From: Chloroflexota bacterium
Lineage (GTDB): Bacteria > Chloroflexota > Ktedonobacteria > Ktedonobacterales > Ktedonobacteraceae
Length of the DNA: 47,771 bases
Direction of reading: 5' to 3'
Assembly (NCBI GenBank): GCA_902812455.1
Contig: CADDZH010000032.1
Location: forward strand, 1-47,771
A program made the position numbers and the translations under genes. Below are positions 15,972 to 24,627 of the stretch, piece by piece. Positions within the stretch are counted from its first letter, which is position 1; each line of letters opens with the position of its first letter. The notes below the pieces were generated by a model, which was not told the DNA's origin, made no database searches, and was given only the letters and a program-made list of their open reading frames with translations.

Positions 15972-17642
15972 ATGAGCAACAGGATCGCGCCAATAACTGG
16001 CAGGCTATATACAGTTGACTACGCAGATATCGTCATTATAGGCAATGGCATTGCGGGACTGACAGCCGCGATAGAGGCCCGGCGCCTTGCTCCTGATCGC
16101 AGCATTGTCATGATTACCGAGCAGTGCCATCCAACGATCAACACACCGGCTCTCAAACAGTTTGCCATGGGAAAGCTGGCGCAGGAGCAACTTCTGGCCT
16201 ACCCGGCGGGAACCGAGCGCAGGCAGCATATTCGCATTGTCAATGCGCGAGTAGAGGGGATCAATGCTGAGGACAAGTATCTTTACCTGCCGGGTGGATA
16301 TAGTTTTGGCTATGGTTCGCTGCTGATTGCAACAGGCAGCGCTCCTAATGGATTGCCGGAGGATCTGCCGGGACGAGATTTTGATGGAGTGCTGACACTT
16401 CATCGCCTGCACGATTACTTAAACCTGCGCAGGCGGCTGCACGAGGTAAAATCGGCCGTCGTCATTGGGAGCGGAGCGCATGCTATTGAAACAGCAATGG
16501 CCTTATTGCAATGGGGGATCGAAGTCTACTGGCTGATGCGGGGTGAAATTTTCCTCTCCAGGATGCTTGATCGACCGGCATCGCAAATGGTGCTGGAGCA
16601 CGCGCGCAATGCCGGGGTGAAGATTTACACCAATACCGAGGCCGTTGGTATTGTGGGCAGAGTAGGTTCGGTGATCGGCGTGGTCACCAACCAGCACCAG
16701 TTGATTCCCTGCCAGCTTGTACTCGCCTGTACCGGAACGAAGCCGGTAACGACTCTGGCAGAGCGCTGCACGCTTCCGATTGCGCACCGGGAAGGCATTC
16801 TGGTGGACGAGCAGTTTCGTACCAGTGTCAAAGATATCTATGCTGCCGGGGATGTTGCGGCATGGAAGAATCCCCAGACGGGGCGCTATGAAACGCACGG
16901 GCAATGGTATGCTGCTGTCCAGCAGGGAAGAATTGCCGCTGCCGCCATGACCGGCCATTATGACCCGGCGCAGCACTCCCTGGGCGTTTCCTGGCATGCG
17001 ACCCATTTAGGGGAGCTATGCATGCTCACAGTAGGAAGCCCGCTCTCGGCGATGAAGGGCGCTGTCGTACTGGCAGAGCATGGCAAGAAAAGGTATTGCC
17101 GCATGATTGCCATTGGCGGCAAGCTGCTTGGCTACCTCTGGCTTGGGGCTGTCCAGCCCGATAGCCTCGCCATTAAACGTTTGATCGATGAGGGACATCC
17201 CATTCAAGGGGTACAAGAGGCTCTCTTGAAGGGGAAGTTTGATGCGCGTAAATACTTCTCGCGCCGCAAGACATACACGCTCAAAGAGATAATCACGTCA
17301 GGGAAATTGCCTGCCATAATTTCTCGAACCGGGTTTGAGCTGCAAGGCCAGTTCAGAGCTGCTTCATTGCCTGTCAGCGGCGATATGGAGGCGGTGCCAG
17401 GGAAGGCTGGAAGGAGAGAGACCGAACCCCTGCGAGCGCGAGCATGGATTTACGATCAACCAACCATTCATGTCTGGCAGGAAGAGGCAAAGCTTGTCAC
17501 GGGTGAGTTAGCGACATCAGAAGAGCATGTGCCGGAAGAAAGGATTGTCGATTCTATCCTGGTTCCTCTTCCATCTCGTGCTGTCTCGCGCAGTTTGTGG
17601 TCGTACAGCGAAGAGGTTCCGGCAGTGAAAACTGCGAGGTGA
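15972..17642 (+). CDS. FAD-dependent pyridine nucleotide oxidoreductase
   Basis: A 556-residue flavoprotein of the rubredoxin reductase / NirB-N-terminal type. The FAD motif is IVIIGNGIAGLTAA, a second Rossmann site for NAD(P)H is AVVIGSGAHAIETAM, and the flavin-binding YAAGDVAAW lies near residue 290. There is no CxxC redox disulfide. About 130 C-terminal residues after the reductase core are unassigned. The ATG at 15972 is preferred; the frame stays open upstream into the cyclase gene, and a GTG at 15963 is an alternative, both behind AGAGGGAAG. Twenty bases separate it from the Fe-S gene, so the three-gene unit up to 18923 probably transfers electrons from NAD(P)H to a membrane carrier. 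Confidence 0.85.
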   Translation: MSNRIAPITGRLYTVDYADIVIIGNGIAGLTAAIEARRLAPDRSIVMITEQCHPTINTPALKQFAMGKLAQEQLLAYPAGTERRQHIRIVNARVEGINAEDKYLYLPGGYSFGYGSLLIATGSAPNGLPEDLPGRDFDGVLTLHRLHDYLNLRRRLHEVKSAVVIGSGAHAIETAMALLQWGIEVYWLMRGEIFLSRMLDRPASQMVLEHARNAGVKIYTNTEAVGIVGRVGSVIGVVTNQHQLIPCQLVLACTGTKPVTTLAERCTLPIAHREGILVDEQFRTSVKDIYAAGDVAAWKNPQTGRYETHGQWYAAVQQGRIAAAAMTGHYDPAQHSLGVSWHATHLGELCMLTVGSPLSAMKGAVVLAEHGKKRYCRMIAIGGKLLGYLWLGAVQPDSLAIKRLIDEGHPIQGVQEALLKGKFDARKYFSRRKTYTLKEIITSGKLPAIISRTGFELQGQFRAASLPVSGDMEAVPGKAGRRETEPLRARAWIYDQPTIHVWQEEAKLVTGELATSEEHVPEERIVDSILVPLPSRAVSRSLWSYSEEVPAVKTAR

Positions 17643-17662
17643 AGTGAAGTAAGGGATAAGAG

Positions 17663-17986
17663 ATGTTGAAATCCGTACAGTTGCATAAGACAGGCCCACA
17701 GGTAGCACAGGAAATTCACGCATGTATTGGCTGCAATGAATGCCTTTTAGCGTGTCCTGCCCTGGCCGAGCCTATCACTATCGATATCCTCAACCAGCAG
17801 ACACTTTCAGGCCCGATTTCCGCCCCGGTTGCCCGCTTTGCGCGAGCGTGCTATCAATGTGGAGCTTGCGTGGCTCCTTGCCCGGTGGGATTGCATCGTG
17901 ATGCGATGATGATGTGGCTGAAGGTGCGCCTGATGCGGCTGGAGAGAATGAAGGGAGAGAGCGAATACAGCTATGAGGTACTCTAA
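17663..17986 (+). CDS. 2x[4Fe-4S] ferredoxin-like protein (HdrC/GlpC-type)
   Basis: A 107-residue protein with two cluster motifs spaced as in heterodisulfide reductase subunit C and GlpC: CIGCNECLLACP near residue 20 and CYQCGACVAPCP near residue 68. Both are complete C-x2-C-x2-C-x3-C sets, so two cubane clusters are expected. It lies between a flavoprotein and a cytochrome-b-like membrane gene and overlaps the latter by 14 nt, which argues that it passes electrons between them. The electron acceptor is not identifiable. GGGATAAGAG precedes the ATG. Confidence 0.85.
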   Translation: MLKSVQLHKTGPQVAQEIHACIGCNECLLACPALAEPITIDILNQQTLSGPISAPVARFARACYQCGACVAPCPVGLHRDAMMMWLKVRLMRLERMKGESEYSYEVL

Positions 17987-18923
17987 TGTATACCACGATC
18001 TCCCACAAACAAGCGCGGGGCGAGCAGGGCATGGAGAAAGAGGCTATCCCTGGCTTTTTTTTCATGCCAGCAGGTCCTGGATCGCTGGTTTCATGGTGGC
18101 GCTCGGCCTGATTGGAGTGGGAACGCTCTCCTATATCTGGTACAACCATCCCGGAAACGATACCTCACCTGGTGGGCTGATGGGGCTGGTGTACGCTTTC
18201 GCCGGAACGTTTTTTTTCATCCTGGCTGCTCTCGCCTACACGGTGCGCCGCCATTCGCGAAAACGGGCAACAGGACAGCTCAATGCGGCATTGAACTGGC
18301 ACATGTTCTTTGCTCTCATTGGGGTGGCTGTGCTCTTTATGCATTCCTTTGGGCATTTTGCGGCGATCTCTGGGACGTATGCCCTGCTTGGGCTGGTTGC
18401 GCTATCGCTGAGCGGGATCATTGGGCGCATGCTGGATCGTGTCTTGCCGCGTTTGATGGCAGCCGAGGTGGATAAAGTGCTGACTGCCCAGGGAGACGAT
18501 CGCATTGAACACGTTTCGGAAAAGCTCCAGGCGGTTGTTGTGCAGAACGCGCAGCCGGTACCAGCGCCTATTTCCCCTGACATGCAGCCCTACAAGGCAT
18601 TATTGCCGGGCGTTCCCTGGGACCTGGCGTATATTTCCCTGGGACCTACACAGCAAGAGCTAGATCGCGAGGCCCCCCGCTACCGCTTCATTCCCGATAA
18701 GAAGAGCGTTTTTTCTCGCCTGGATGTGGTGATGCCGGAAGCAAATGAGCATCTTGCCGAGCTAGAGGAGATGCGGCGGGCGATGCAACGGGAGCAGTTG
18801 TACCGCTATGTGCTCAGGTACTGGCGCGTCCTGCATGTCTTCCTGGCTTTCGTAACCCTCGGGCTGGTGATCTGGCATATTGTGTTTGCCACGACGCTGC
18901 TGCTGACAGGCGCGGTTCATTAA
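17973..18923 (+). CDS. Membrane cytochrome b / ferric-reductase-like protein
   Basis: A 316-residue integral membrane protein. Hydrophobic helices are seen at about residues 38-58, 70-92, 105-125, 130-150 and 288-310. Histidines spaced for haem ligation sit in HMFFALIGVAVLFMHSFGHF and again in LHVFLAFVTLGLVIWHIVF, a pattern like ferric-reductase or cytochrome b561 domains. A polar segment of about 120 residues separates helix four from the last helix. Overlap with the Fe-S gene means coupled translation. The first 35 residues are polar and the true start could be slightly downstream. It is inferred to accept electrons from the flavoprotein/Fe-S pair at the membrane. Confidence 0.72.
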   Translation: MRYSNVYHDLPQTSAGRAGHGERGYPWLFFHASRSWIAGFMVALGLIGVGTLSYIWYNHPGNDTSPGGLMGLVYAFAGTFFFILAALAYTVRRHSRKRATGQLNAALNWHMFFALIGVAVLFMHSFGHFAAISGTYALLGLVALSLSGIIGRMLDRVLPRLMAAEVDKVLTAQGDDRIEHVSEKLQAVVVQNAQPVPAPISPDMQPYKALLPGVPWDLAYISLGPTQQELDREAPRYRFIPDKKSVFSRLDVVMPEANEHLAELEEMRRAMQREQLYRYVLRYWRVLHVFLAFVTLGLVIWHIVFATTLLLTGAVH

Positions 18924-18956
18924 GAGCCTGACTCCCAAACCTGACCCTCACAAGAA

Positions 18957-19027
18957 GGACACCCGCAATGGGTGTCCCTACCCTAGGGTAGGGACAGGGC
19001 TTCGCCACGTCGTGGCCACCCCTGTCC
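18957..19027. terminator. Stacked palindromes between convergent genes
   Basis: Three consecutive perfect inverted repeats occupy the gap between convergent genes: GGACACCC/GGGTGTCC (5-nt loop), the 16-bp palindrome CCTACCCTAGGGTAGG, and GGACAGGG/CCCTGTCC. They could end transcription from both sides. The GC-rich style resembles the dispersed repeats elsewhere in the window. Confidence 0.5.
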
Positions 19028-19087
19028 TGGTTCTACTCACCTGAGCGGCAAGGTAGCTTTGTGGGGGCCAGGGTTCTACATGTCTCT

Positions 19088-20710
19088 TCACTCGCGGCTG
19101 TTATTTCCCGCTTCTCCCTGGTCAGTGGTCACCTCATTGGCTGCACCCACCAGCAGTGGACCGGTTGGGGTCACCGATGCTGCCGCTTCCACCCCCGCGA
19201 CTGCGCTCACTTTGGGGGCGGCTCGCGCAGGCAAGAACGCCAGAGTCAGCAGCATCCCTGTTGTGGCAATGCCAGCAGCCACCACGAGCGAGATGTCCAT
19301 GCCGTGGACGAAGGCTGTACGCACCGAGGCGAGCAACAGCGCCGAGTCAAGTCGCTGGGCTACTGCCAGCCCTCCGAATAGGCTGGCTTTGACCACAGTT
19401 GCAATTGATGGTGGAAGCCCCGCAAGATTCAACTGCGCCTGGTAGGCCGAGCTGAGCACGCTTCCCAGGATGGCCGCCCCGAATGGCGCTCCCGTCTTCT
19501 GGAGAGCTTGCATTACTGCCGATCCTACCCCGCTGCGCTCCTGCGAAAGTTCGGAGAGCGCCGCAGAGGCCGCGGTGGCCATAGTGAGTCCCATGCCAGC
19601 GCCGACAAGGGCCATCCATATCGCGATAAAACCACTGCTGGTTGCCACACCGGTCGTGGCTCCTAGGAGCAATCCGCCAGCCAGGAGGGCGAATCCGAGC
19701 GCAACGGTAAGCTTCGCTCCCACAAGACGCGCGATGCGGTCCGCCGGCACGGCTCCCACCACCAGCCCACCGATCAGCGGCAAGAGCCTTACGCCGGAAT
19801 CCATAGCATCCGTCCCCAGCACTCCCTGGAAGTACTGCGGCATGGTGAACAGCACACCGATCATGGCGAGGCCCGCTGTGGCCGCCAGGATCACGCCCCA
19901 GGTGAAGGAGGCCGAGCGGAAGAGCGCCAGGTCTACCAGCGGCTGCCCGCCCGGACGACGGCCAAGCCAGCTCTCCCAGAGGAAGAAGCCAACCAGCACC
20001 GCCAGACCTGCAATCACCGGAACCAGGGCGCTGGCATCACCCCAGCCGTTCTGGCCTGCCTCGATCAGCCCATAGGTCACCCCGACCAGCCCGGCGGTCG
20101 AGGTGATGATCCCAACCGGATCCAACCTGGGGCGCACTGTGGCGCGCGACTCCGGCACGAGCGCGAAGGCGGCGAGCAGCCCTAGCAGGGCAACCGGCAC
20201 GTTCATCAAGAACACCCAACCCCACCAGTAGTGCGTTAGCAGCCAGCCACCCAGGATCGGGCCGATGGGCAACGCCAGGAAGTTGGCAGCAGCCCAGATG
20301 CCCACCGCTCGCGGCCGCTCTTCCTCAGTGAAGAGTACCGTCAACGCCGACAGAACCATCACGATAATGCCTGCCCCGGCCAGCCCGAGCACTACCCGTG
20401 CCACAATGAAGGCGCTTGCCGAGGGCGCATAGGCGCAAGCCGCCGAACCGGCACCAAACAAGGCCAGGGCAACAAGCATTACCTTTTTGCGGCCATAGCG
20501 GTCGCCAAGCAGGCCCGCCGGTAGCATCATTGCCGCGAGGACCAGCAGGTAGCCGGAGGTGAACCATTGGAGGTCCGACTCCGTAGCATGCAGCGCCGTA
20601 GCCAGCGTGGGCAGGGCTACACTGAGGACTGTGCTATCCAGGCCGGCTGCCAGCACGGCCAACGTGAGCGCACCGAGCGCCCACCATTTGCGATTTCCGA
20701 GTTTTGTCAT
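19088..20710 (-). CDS. MFS drug-exporter, DHA2 (14-TM) family
   Basis: A 540-residue proton-driven exporter. It begins LGALTLAVLAAGLDSTVLSV, typical of EmrB/QacA-type transporters, with motif A at GDRYGRKKVML between helices 2 and 3. Fourteen hydrophobic segments are consistent with DHA2. The C-terminal tail is Ala/Val/Thr-rich. Substrate range cannot be read from sequence. The neighbouring TetR gene lies upstream on the same strand, and the 244-bp gap carries repeated AACTAACTG sites, so the pump is probably controlled by that repressor. Gly/Ala content and codon use match the surrounding GC-rich genes. Confidence 0.92.
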   Translation of the reverse strand: MTKLGNRKWWALGALTLAVLAAGLDSTVLSVALPTLATALHATESDLQWFTSGYLLVLAAMMLPAGLLGDRYGRKKVMLVALALFGAGSAACAYAPSASAFIVARVVLGLAGAGIIVMVLSALTVLFTEEERPRAVGIWAAANFLALPIGPILGGWLLTHYWWGWVFLMNVPVALLGLLAAFALVPESRATVRPRLDPVGIITSTAGLVGVTYGLIEAGQNGWGDASALVPVIAGLAVLVGFFLWESWLGRRPGGQPLVDLALFRSASFTWGVILAATAGLAMIGVLFTMPQYFQGVLGTDAMDSGVRLLPLIGGLVVGAVPADRIARLVGAKLTVALGFALLAGGLLLGATTGVATSSGFIAIWMALVGAGMGLTMATAASAALSELSQERSGVGSAVMQALQKTGAPFGAAILGSVLSSAYQAQLNLAGLPPSIATVVKASLFGGLAVAQRLDSALLLASVRTAFVHGMDISLVVAAGIATTGMLLTLAFLPARAAPKVSAVAGVEAAASVTPTGPLLVGAANEVTTDQGEAGNNSRE

Positions 20711-20725
20711 GACACTAACCTCTCT

Positions 20726-20782
20726 TTAAACTAACTGTTAAACTAACTGATTGTTTTACTAACCAACTACTTAGTTTATAAG
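20726..20782 (-). promoter_or_regulatory. Probable TetR operator array before the MFS gene
   Basis: Two tandem TTAAACTAACTG repeats are followed by AAACTAAC and its inverted partner CTTAGTTT, all within 60 bp of the exporter start. The half-sites resemble the palindrome upstream of tetR (21666-21697). Confidence 0.5.
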
Positions 20783-20839
20783 AAACAAGAAAACCTGGAT
20801 CGATCGCTTTACAGGGTAGAGTGTTTGAGTGAATGAAAA

Positions 20840-20914
20840 GCGAGGGCAAGCGCAAGGCTCCCACAACGCAACCACGCCTCTCCTTGCCCCTACAGGCTAC
20901 GACCCGTTCCTGAT
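20840..20914. repeat. Dispersed palindromic repeat, copy 2
   Basis: GCGAGGGCAAGCGCAAGGC is followed, about 30 bp later, by CTTGCCCCTACAGGCTACGA. It is closely related to the copy near 45700-45780, which reads CCTTGTCCCTACAGGCGACG. Non-coding. Confidence 0.5.
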
Positions 20915-20954
20915 TACCCCATTTGATTCGCTCTGTTCTTAGAGCATGGAAAAA

Positions 20955-21641
20955 TTATCCGTCGCTCTTTGAATCTACCATTATCCCATGAACGACAAAG
21001 CCAACGAGCCATTCCCGCGCTTGTGCAAGCGCTGCTGGTGAGGATAGATTCTCGCCTGTGAGAACCATCTGGTACAGAGGAATGGAGGTGAGATAGGACC
21101 AGCACACCTGCTCGGCCATAGTAAGCTGGATGATGGGATCAAAATCCGATCGCAGTAGTCCAGCTCTGCGGGCCTTGTTAAAGAGTGTCCTGAACCGCTC
21201 AGCATCTTCGGTATCAGATTGGGACAGAAATTTTGCAAGGGTTTGCCAGCCCTCGGCCTGTTCCCAGATGATAATGCGCAAGAGGCGCGGATGAGCAAGC
21301 AGGTAATCAAACAGCCTCCCAATAAGCGTTTCGAGGAAGGTCCTGAAGCGGTACGCGTCGGAGGCAATCGTTTCATCTTCGAGAAATGGGGCGAGGACAT
21401 GCATCTCGAACTCGGTTATTTCCCTGTCGGCGCGCCTGATTACCGCCTCATAGAGGCCGAGCTTGTCGCCAAAGTACTGGAAGAGCAGGCTTTTGTTATA
21501 GCCCGCTTTTTCCGCAATGGCATCAACGCGAGCGCCATCAAACCCATGTTCCGCGAAGACCTGTTCTGCAGCGTTGAGAATGGCCTCTCGCGCGCCTTCC
21601 GCATCATGAACTCGTCCTCGTCTACGTTCAGGCTCATCCAT
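20955..21641 (-). CDS. TetR-family transcriptional regulator
   Basis: A 228-residue repressor. The N-terminal helix-turn-helix is AREAILNAAEQVFAEHGFDG, then VDAIAEKAGYNKSLLFQYF, the recognition helix, at about residues 17-65. The C-terminal ligand-binding domain is all-helical and not assignable to a ligand class. It lies 244 bp upstream of the MFS exporter on the same strand, the classical local repressor-pump arrangement. A palindrome centred on GATAGTTAACTATC stands about 40 bp before its start, suggesting autoregulation. The left end of the Tn7-like element lies only about 80 bp upstream, leaving this operator intact. Confidence 0.92.
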   Translation of the reverse strand: MDEPERRRGRVHDAEGAREAILNAAEQVFAEHGFDGARVDAIAEKAGYNKSLLFQYFGDKLGLYEAVIRRADREITEFEMHVLAPFLEDETIASDAYRFRTFLETLIGRLFDYLLAHPRLLRIIIWEQAEGWQTLAKFLSQSDTEDAERFRTLFNKARRAGLLRSDFDPIIQLTMAEQVCWSYLTSIPLYQMVLTGENLSSPAALAQAREWLVGFVVHGIMVDSKSDG

Positions 21642-21665
21642 GAGTATCTATCTCTCCTTTTTCTT

Positions 21666-21697
21666 CTAACTAATTGGATAGTTAACTATCTGGTTAG
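21666..21697. promoter_or_regulatory. Palindromic operator upstream of tetR
   Basis: The perfect 14-bp palindrome GATAGTTAACTATC is flanked by CTAAC and GTTAG half-sites that extend the symmetry to about 32 bp. The position, just ahead of the regulator gene, fits autoregulation. Confidence 0.55.
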
Positions 21698-21740
21698 ATA
21701 ATAACAGGAAAAGATGAAGATGTCAAGAGGTAATTGGTAA

Positions 21741-21806
21741 TTTCCCCGAAGGTTCAGAAAGTTTTAACACGAGAGTTCGGAAATTTACGCCAAGGTTCGG
21801 AAATTG
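21741..21806 (+). repeat. Left-end TnsB-like binding sites (three direct copies)
   Basis: CCGAAGGTTCAGAAAG, CGAGAGTTCGGAAATT and GCCAAGGTTCGGAAATTG recur about every 22 bp in one orientation. They match the inverted sites at the right edge, consistent with the ordered arrays bound by TnsB at Tn7-family ends. Confidence 0.7.
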
Positions 21807-21912
21807 CTCCGGTTAAGCTCTCCATTGATATGAGATGATGATCCTCTCATCTAGCTTCTTGCCTCATTTTTCGGTATAATTCTGAAAGGAACTCACCCGT
21901 ATCCTTCGTGTT

Positions 21913-21932
21913 CTTTGCCTTTCAAGGCAAAG
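21913..21932 (+). promoter_or_regulatory. Leader hairpin before tnsAB, with upstream TATAAT
   Basis: CTTTGCCTT and AAGGCAAAG form a perfect 9-bp stem with a 2-nt loop in the leader of the transposase gene. TATAAT at 21875-21880 is a plausible -10 for this transcript, without a good -35. The stem lacks a T run and may modulate expression rather than end transcription. Confidence 0.4.
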
Positions 21933-21996
21933 TCGGGAGCTTTTCTTCTGGAAGAGGAAACAAAGTTTCCGGTTGTTGCAGGGAGTGAGCGCTTTC

Positions 21997-24627
21997 ATGG
22001 ATACACCACCCTCTGGTTCAGAGCGAGTTGGAACGCCAGGATTGGATGTGTTTAGGATTGCAGGTGCATCCATCTCAGGCTTCCTCCATAGCTGGAAGAC
22101 GGGCGACCAGCGCCGCGTTCGCATGCCATATACAACCACCTTAGAGGCCCGCTTAGCCCTGTTTTGCGAATACCATCCACATGTGCGCTCGTATCAGCGT
22201 GGTGATATGAGTCCTGCTTTCGCTAGCGCCTACAACATTCATGCGCCGCTGGGCACGCCTTACCGTATTTCCTACACGTATGAGGGAAAGGCCCATGACT
22301 ACCTCCCTGATTTTGTGGGGACACTTTGCGATGGGGGATTGCTCATCGCAGAGGCTGGGAAAGAGGACGAGAAGAGCCAGGGACAAGCCCTAGCCAAAGC
22401 AGAGGCAGCGCGGCGACTGGCTCAGCTCAAACGAGGAGTCTATTGGATCGGGACAGATCAGAACCTTTCTGAGCGTCGCTATCAGAATCTGTTGCGCCTT
22501 CAAGCGAGCCGCCAGCCCTTTAGGACCTATGAAGAAATCGCGGCAGCCTTGTTAAAACAGTGGCCCTGGGGGGATTTCCGTACCATTCATGAACTGGTCC
22601 AACTCTTTGGGCGCCATTGGTCAAGGCCGGAAGTCGAGGCAGCAGCCTGGAAACTGATTGGAGATGCCGCAGCAGCGGGACGATTACTCGTTGATCTCAC
22701 CGAAGTTGATCTGGAACTGGATACTCCCCTCGCGCTCCTCAGCCCTGAAGCTCCTCCCATTCTCCCCGATCCTCTCCCATCTGAGCTGCTGGAGACGACG
22801 GGAAACCATGAGGCAGAACTCCCTTTCTCCAGCGAAGAAGAGGCTGTTGTCCTCTCATCCCACGGGGCCATTCCCGGCCCTACCTTTGATGCATCCGTCT
22901 TAGAAACGGCTGAGCAACAGGCGCATTTTCATCGCAATCTCACTGCGGTGATGGCCGTTTTGGAAGGAAAGACCCTCCAGACTGTCGCTGAGCAATTTGC
23001 GATGAGTGTCTCTACGCTCGGGCGGCTTGTCCAACGGGCCAAAGAATTCGGGCAAATTGCGTGTGTCCCTTACGGAACCTACCACCGTGATCGCACCTTA
23101 CGCCCAGAATTTCAACAGTTGATTCGCAAACTCTACACGCATCCGATGCGGCCTACGGTCATGGCGGTCTATGAAGATGTCCGCTTGAAACGTCTGGCAG
23201 AAAATTTGAGCGAGCGTGAGGGAAAACCGGTTCAGCCTCCAACCTATCGGCAGGTCTGGTCTTTTCTCCAGGAGATCTCACAGGAAGCAAAAGTGGCTGA
23301 GGCCCGTTCGGGGCTCAAACATCCGCCCCATGAACGGATGTCGTCGCGATCGTTCGTACTCTCGATCTCTTCGCCGGGCCTCATCTGCCAGGTTGATGAG
23401 CACACCTTTGACCAACTCATTGTTGCTTCAGATGGAACAGAGCTTACGCACCGTGTTCATGCCGCCGTCCTCATTTGTGTCAAAACGGCGGCCATTCTCG
23501 GTGCGGTTTTAGCGCCTGACAGTCTGAAAGAGGAAGACTACATGCGCCTGGTGAAACAGACCCTCGAGCCAAAAGATCGTTTGACCGTCCTGTACGAGTG
23601 CAAGCATCCGTGGCCCTGCTTTGGCAAACCGGCGGTCATCTTTCACGATCGAGGCAAGATTTTTACGTCTGAACGAGCAACCCAGGTGTTAGTAGACCGC
23701 CTTGGTATTACCACCCAACAGGCTCCACCCTACGCGCCATCCGCCAAAGGGACCGTGGAAGCCCTCTTTACCTGGATCACCCGCAAGTTTTCCCATCGTC
23801 TCCCTGGAACAACGAAGGCAACCCCAAAGGATCGCGGAACATACGACAGTGGGCGTGAGGCAGAAAAAGCAGGGATCACGTTTGATGTCCTGGAGAAACT
23901 ATTCATTCAGGCCATTGTCGATGGGTATATGCAAGAACGGGACCCACTTCGACGACAAACCAGGATTGCCCTGTGGGAGGCTGCTGTTCAGGAGAAGGGC
24001 CTTCCTCGCTGGATGGGATCGCAGGATGACCTGAAACTGTTGCTGATGAAAGCAGTCAATCGCAGGAATCGCCCGACGGGACGGTATGCTATCAAGCGTG
24101 ACTCACTTTCTTTTCTCGGGCGACGCTATGTGAGTCCAGGACTGCTGAATCGTCTGCGTGGCCAAGAAATTGATATCTATTACGATCGGCGTGATATTAC
24201 CGTCATTTATCTCGTTTTGAATGGGGAATTGGTTGGCGAAGCGTTCTGTACTGAGTTGATGGGGAAGCGGGTGAGTATCTGGGAAGCAGATGCCCTCCGG
24301 CGAGCTGACGCCAAGGGAGCGAAGAAAGCCTCAGCCGAGAGCCTGGAAAATCGCCAGCGTATCCAGGAAGAGGCGCTGTCGGGGCGCAAGCTGCTCTCGC
24401 TCGAAACCAAGCGACTTGAACGAGCGCGCCAATTCGATCAACAACGGCAGGAGATTCATCCTTCTCACGTTCAAGCCACGCTCCAGGCGCTGAAAGGCCA
24501 ACCAGTTCCCTCTCCTTCTTCTCCGCCCTCCTCTGGACTTCTTCCTCCTGCAGTGCCTGAAGACGATCCTCCGGACACGGAAATTCAGCGCCTGGTGGTC
24601 CGAAAATGGAGGAGAGATGATGAGTGA
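21997..24627 (+). CDS. tnsAB: TnsA-TnsB fusion transposase
   Basis: An 876-residue fusion. The N-terminal part (about 45-230) resembles the TnsA endonuclease: Glu at about 50 in TTTLEARLALF, Asp at about 105 in HDYLPDF, then LLIAEAGKEDEK where TnsA has an ExK/QxK motif, followed by a helical C-domain. The remainder is TnsB-like, with a helix-turn-helix (TVAEQFAMSVSTLGRLV, about 325), a DDE integrase core with Asp in CQVDEHTFD, Asp in VIFHDRGKIF and Glu 37 residues on in AKGTVEALF, and a basic Mu-type C-terminus. The B part joins 3' ends to target DNA; the A part would nick 5' ends. The ATG at 21997 is chosen; TTG codons upstream are alternatives. It overlaps tnsC. Confidence 0.9.
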   Translation: MDTPPSGSERVGTPGLDVFRIAGASISGFLHSWKTGDQRRVRMPYTTTLEARLALFCEYHPHVRSYQRGDMSPAFASAYNIHAPLGTPYRISYTYEGKAHDYLPDFVGTLCDGGLLIAEAGKEDEKSQGQALAKAEAARRLAQLKRGVYWIGTDQNLSERRYQNLLRLQASRQPFRTYEEIAAALLKQWPWGDFRTIHELVQLFGRHWSRPEVEAAAWKLIGDAAAAGRLLVDLTEVDLELDTPLALLSPEAPPILPDPLPSELLETTGNHEAELPFSSEEEAVVLSSHGAIPGPTFDASVLETAEQQAHFHRNLTAVMAVLEGKTLQTVAEQFAMSVSTLGRLVQRAKEFGQIACVPYGTYHRDRTLRPEFQQLIRKLYTHPMRPTVMAVYEDVRLKRLAENLSEREGKPVQPPTYRQVWSFLQEISQEAKVAEARSGLKHPPHERMSSRSFVLSISSPGLICQVDEHTFDQLIVASDGTELTHRVHAAVLICVKTAAILGAVLAPDSLKEEDYMRLVKQTLEPKDRLTVLYECKHPWPCFGKPAVIFHDRGKIFTSERATQVLVDRLGITTQQAPPYAPSAKGTVEALFTWITRKFSHRLPGTTKATPKDRGTYDSGREAEKAGITFDVLEKLFIQAIVDGYMQERDPLRRQTRIALWEAAVQEKGLPRWMGSQDDLKLLLMKAVNRRNRPTGRYAIKRDSLSFLGRRYVSPGLLNRLRGQEIDIYYDRRDITVIYLVLNGELVGEAFCTELMGKRVSIWEADALRRADAKGAKKASAESLENRQRIQEEALSGRKLLSLETKRLERARQFDQQRQEIHPSHVQATLQALKGQPVPSPSSPPSSGLLPPAVPEDDPPDTEIQRLVVRKWRRDDE

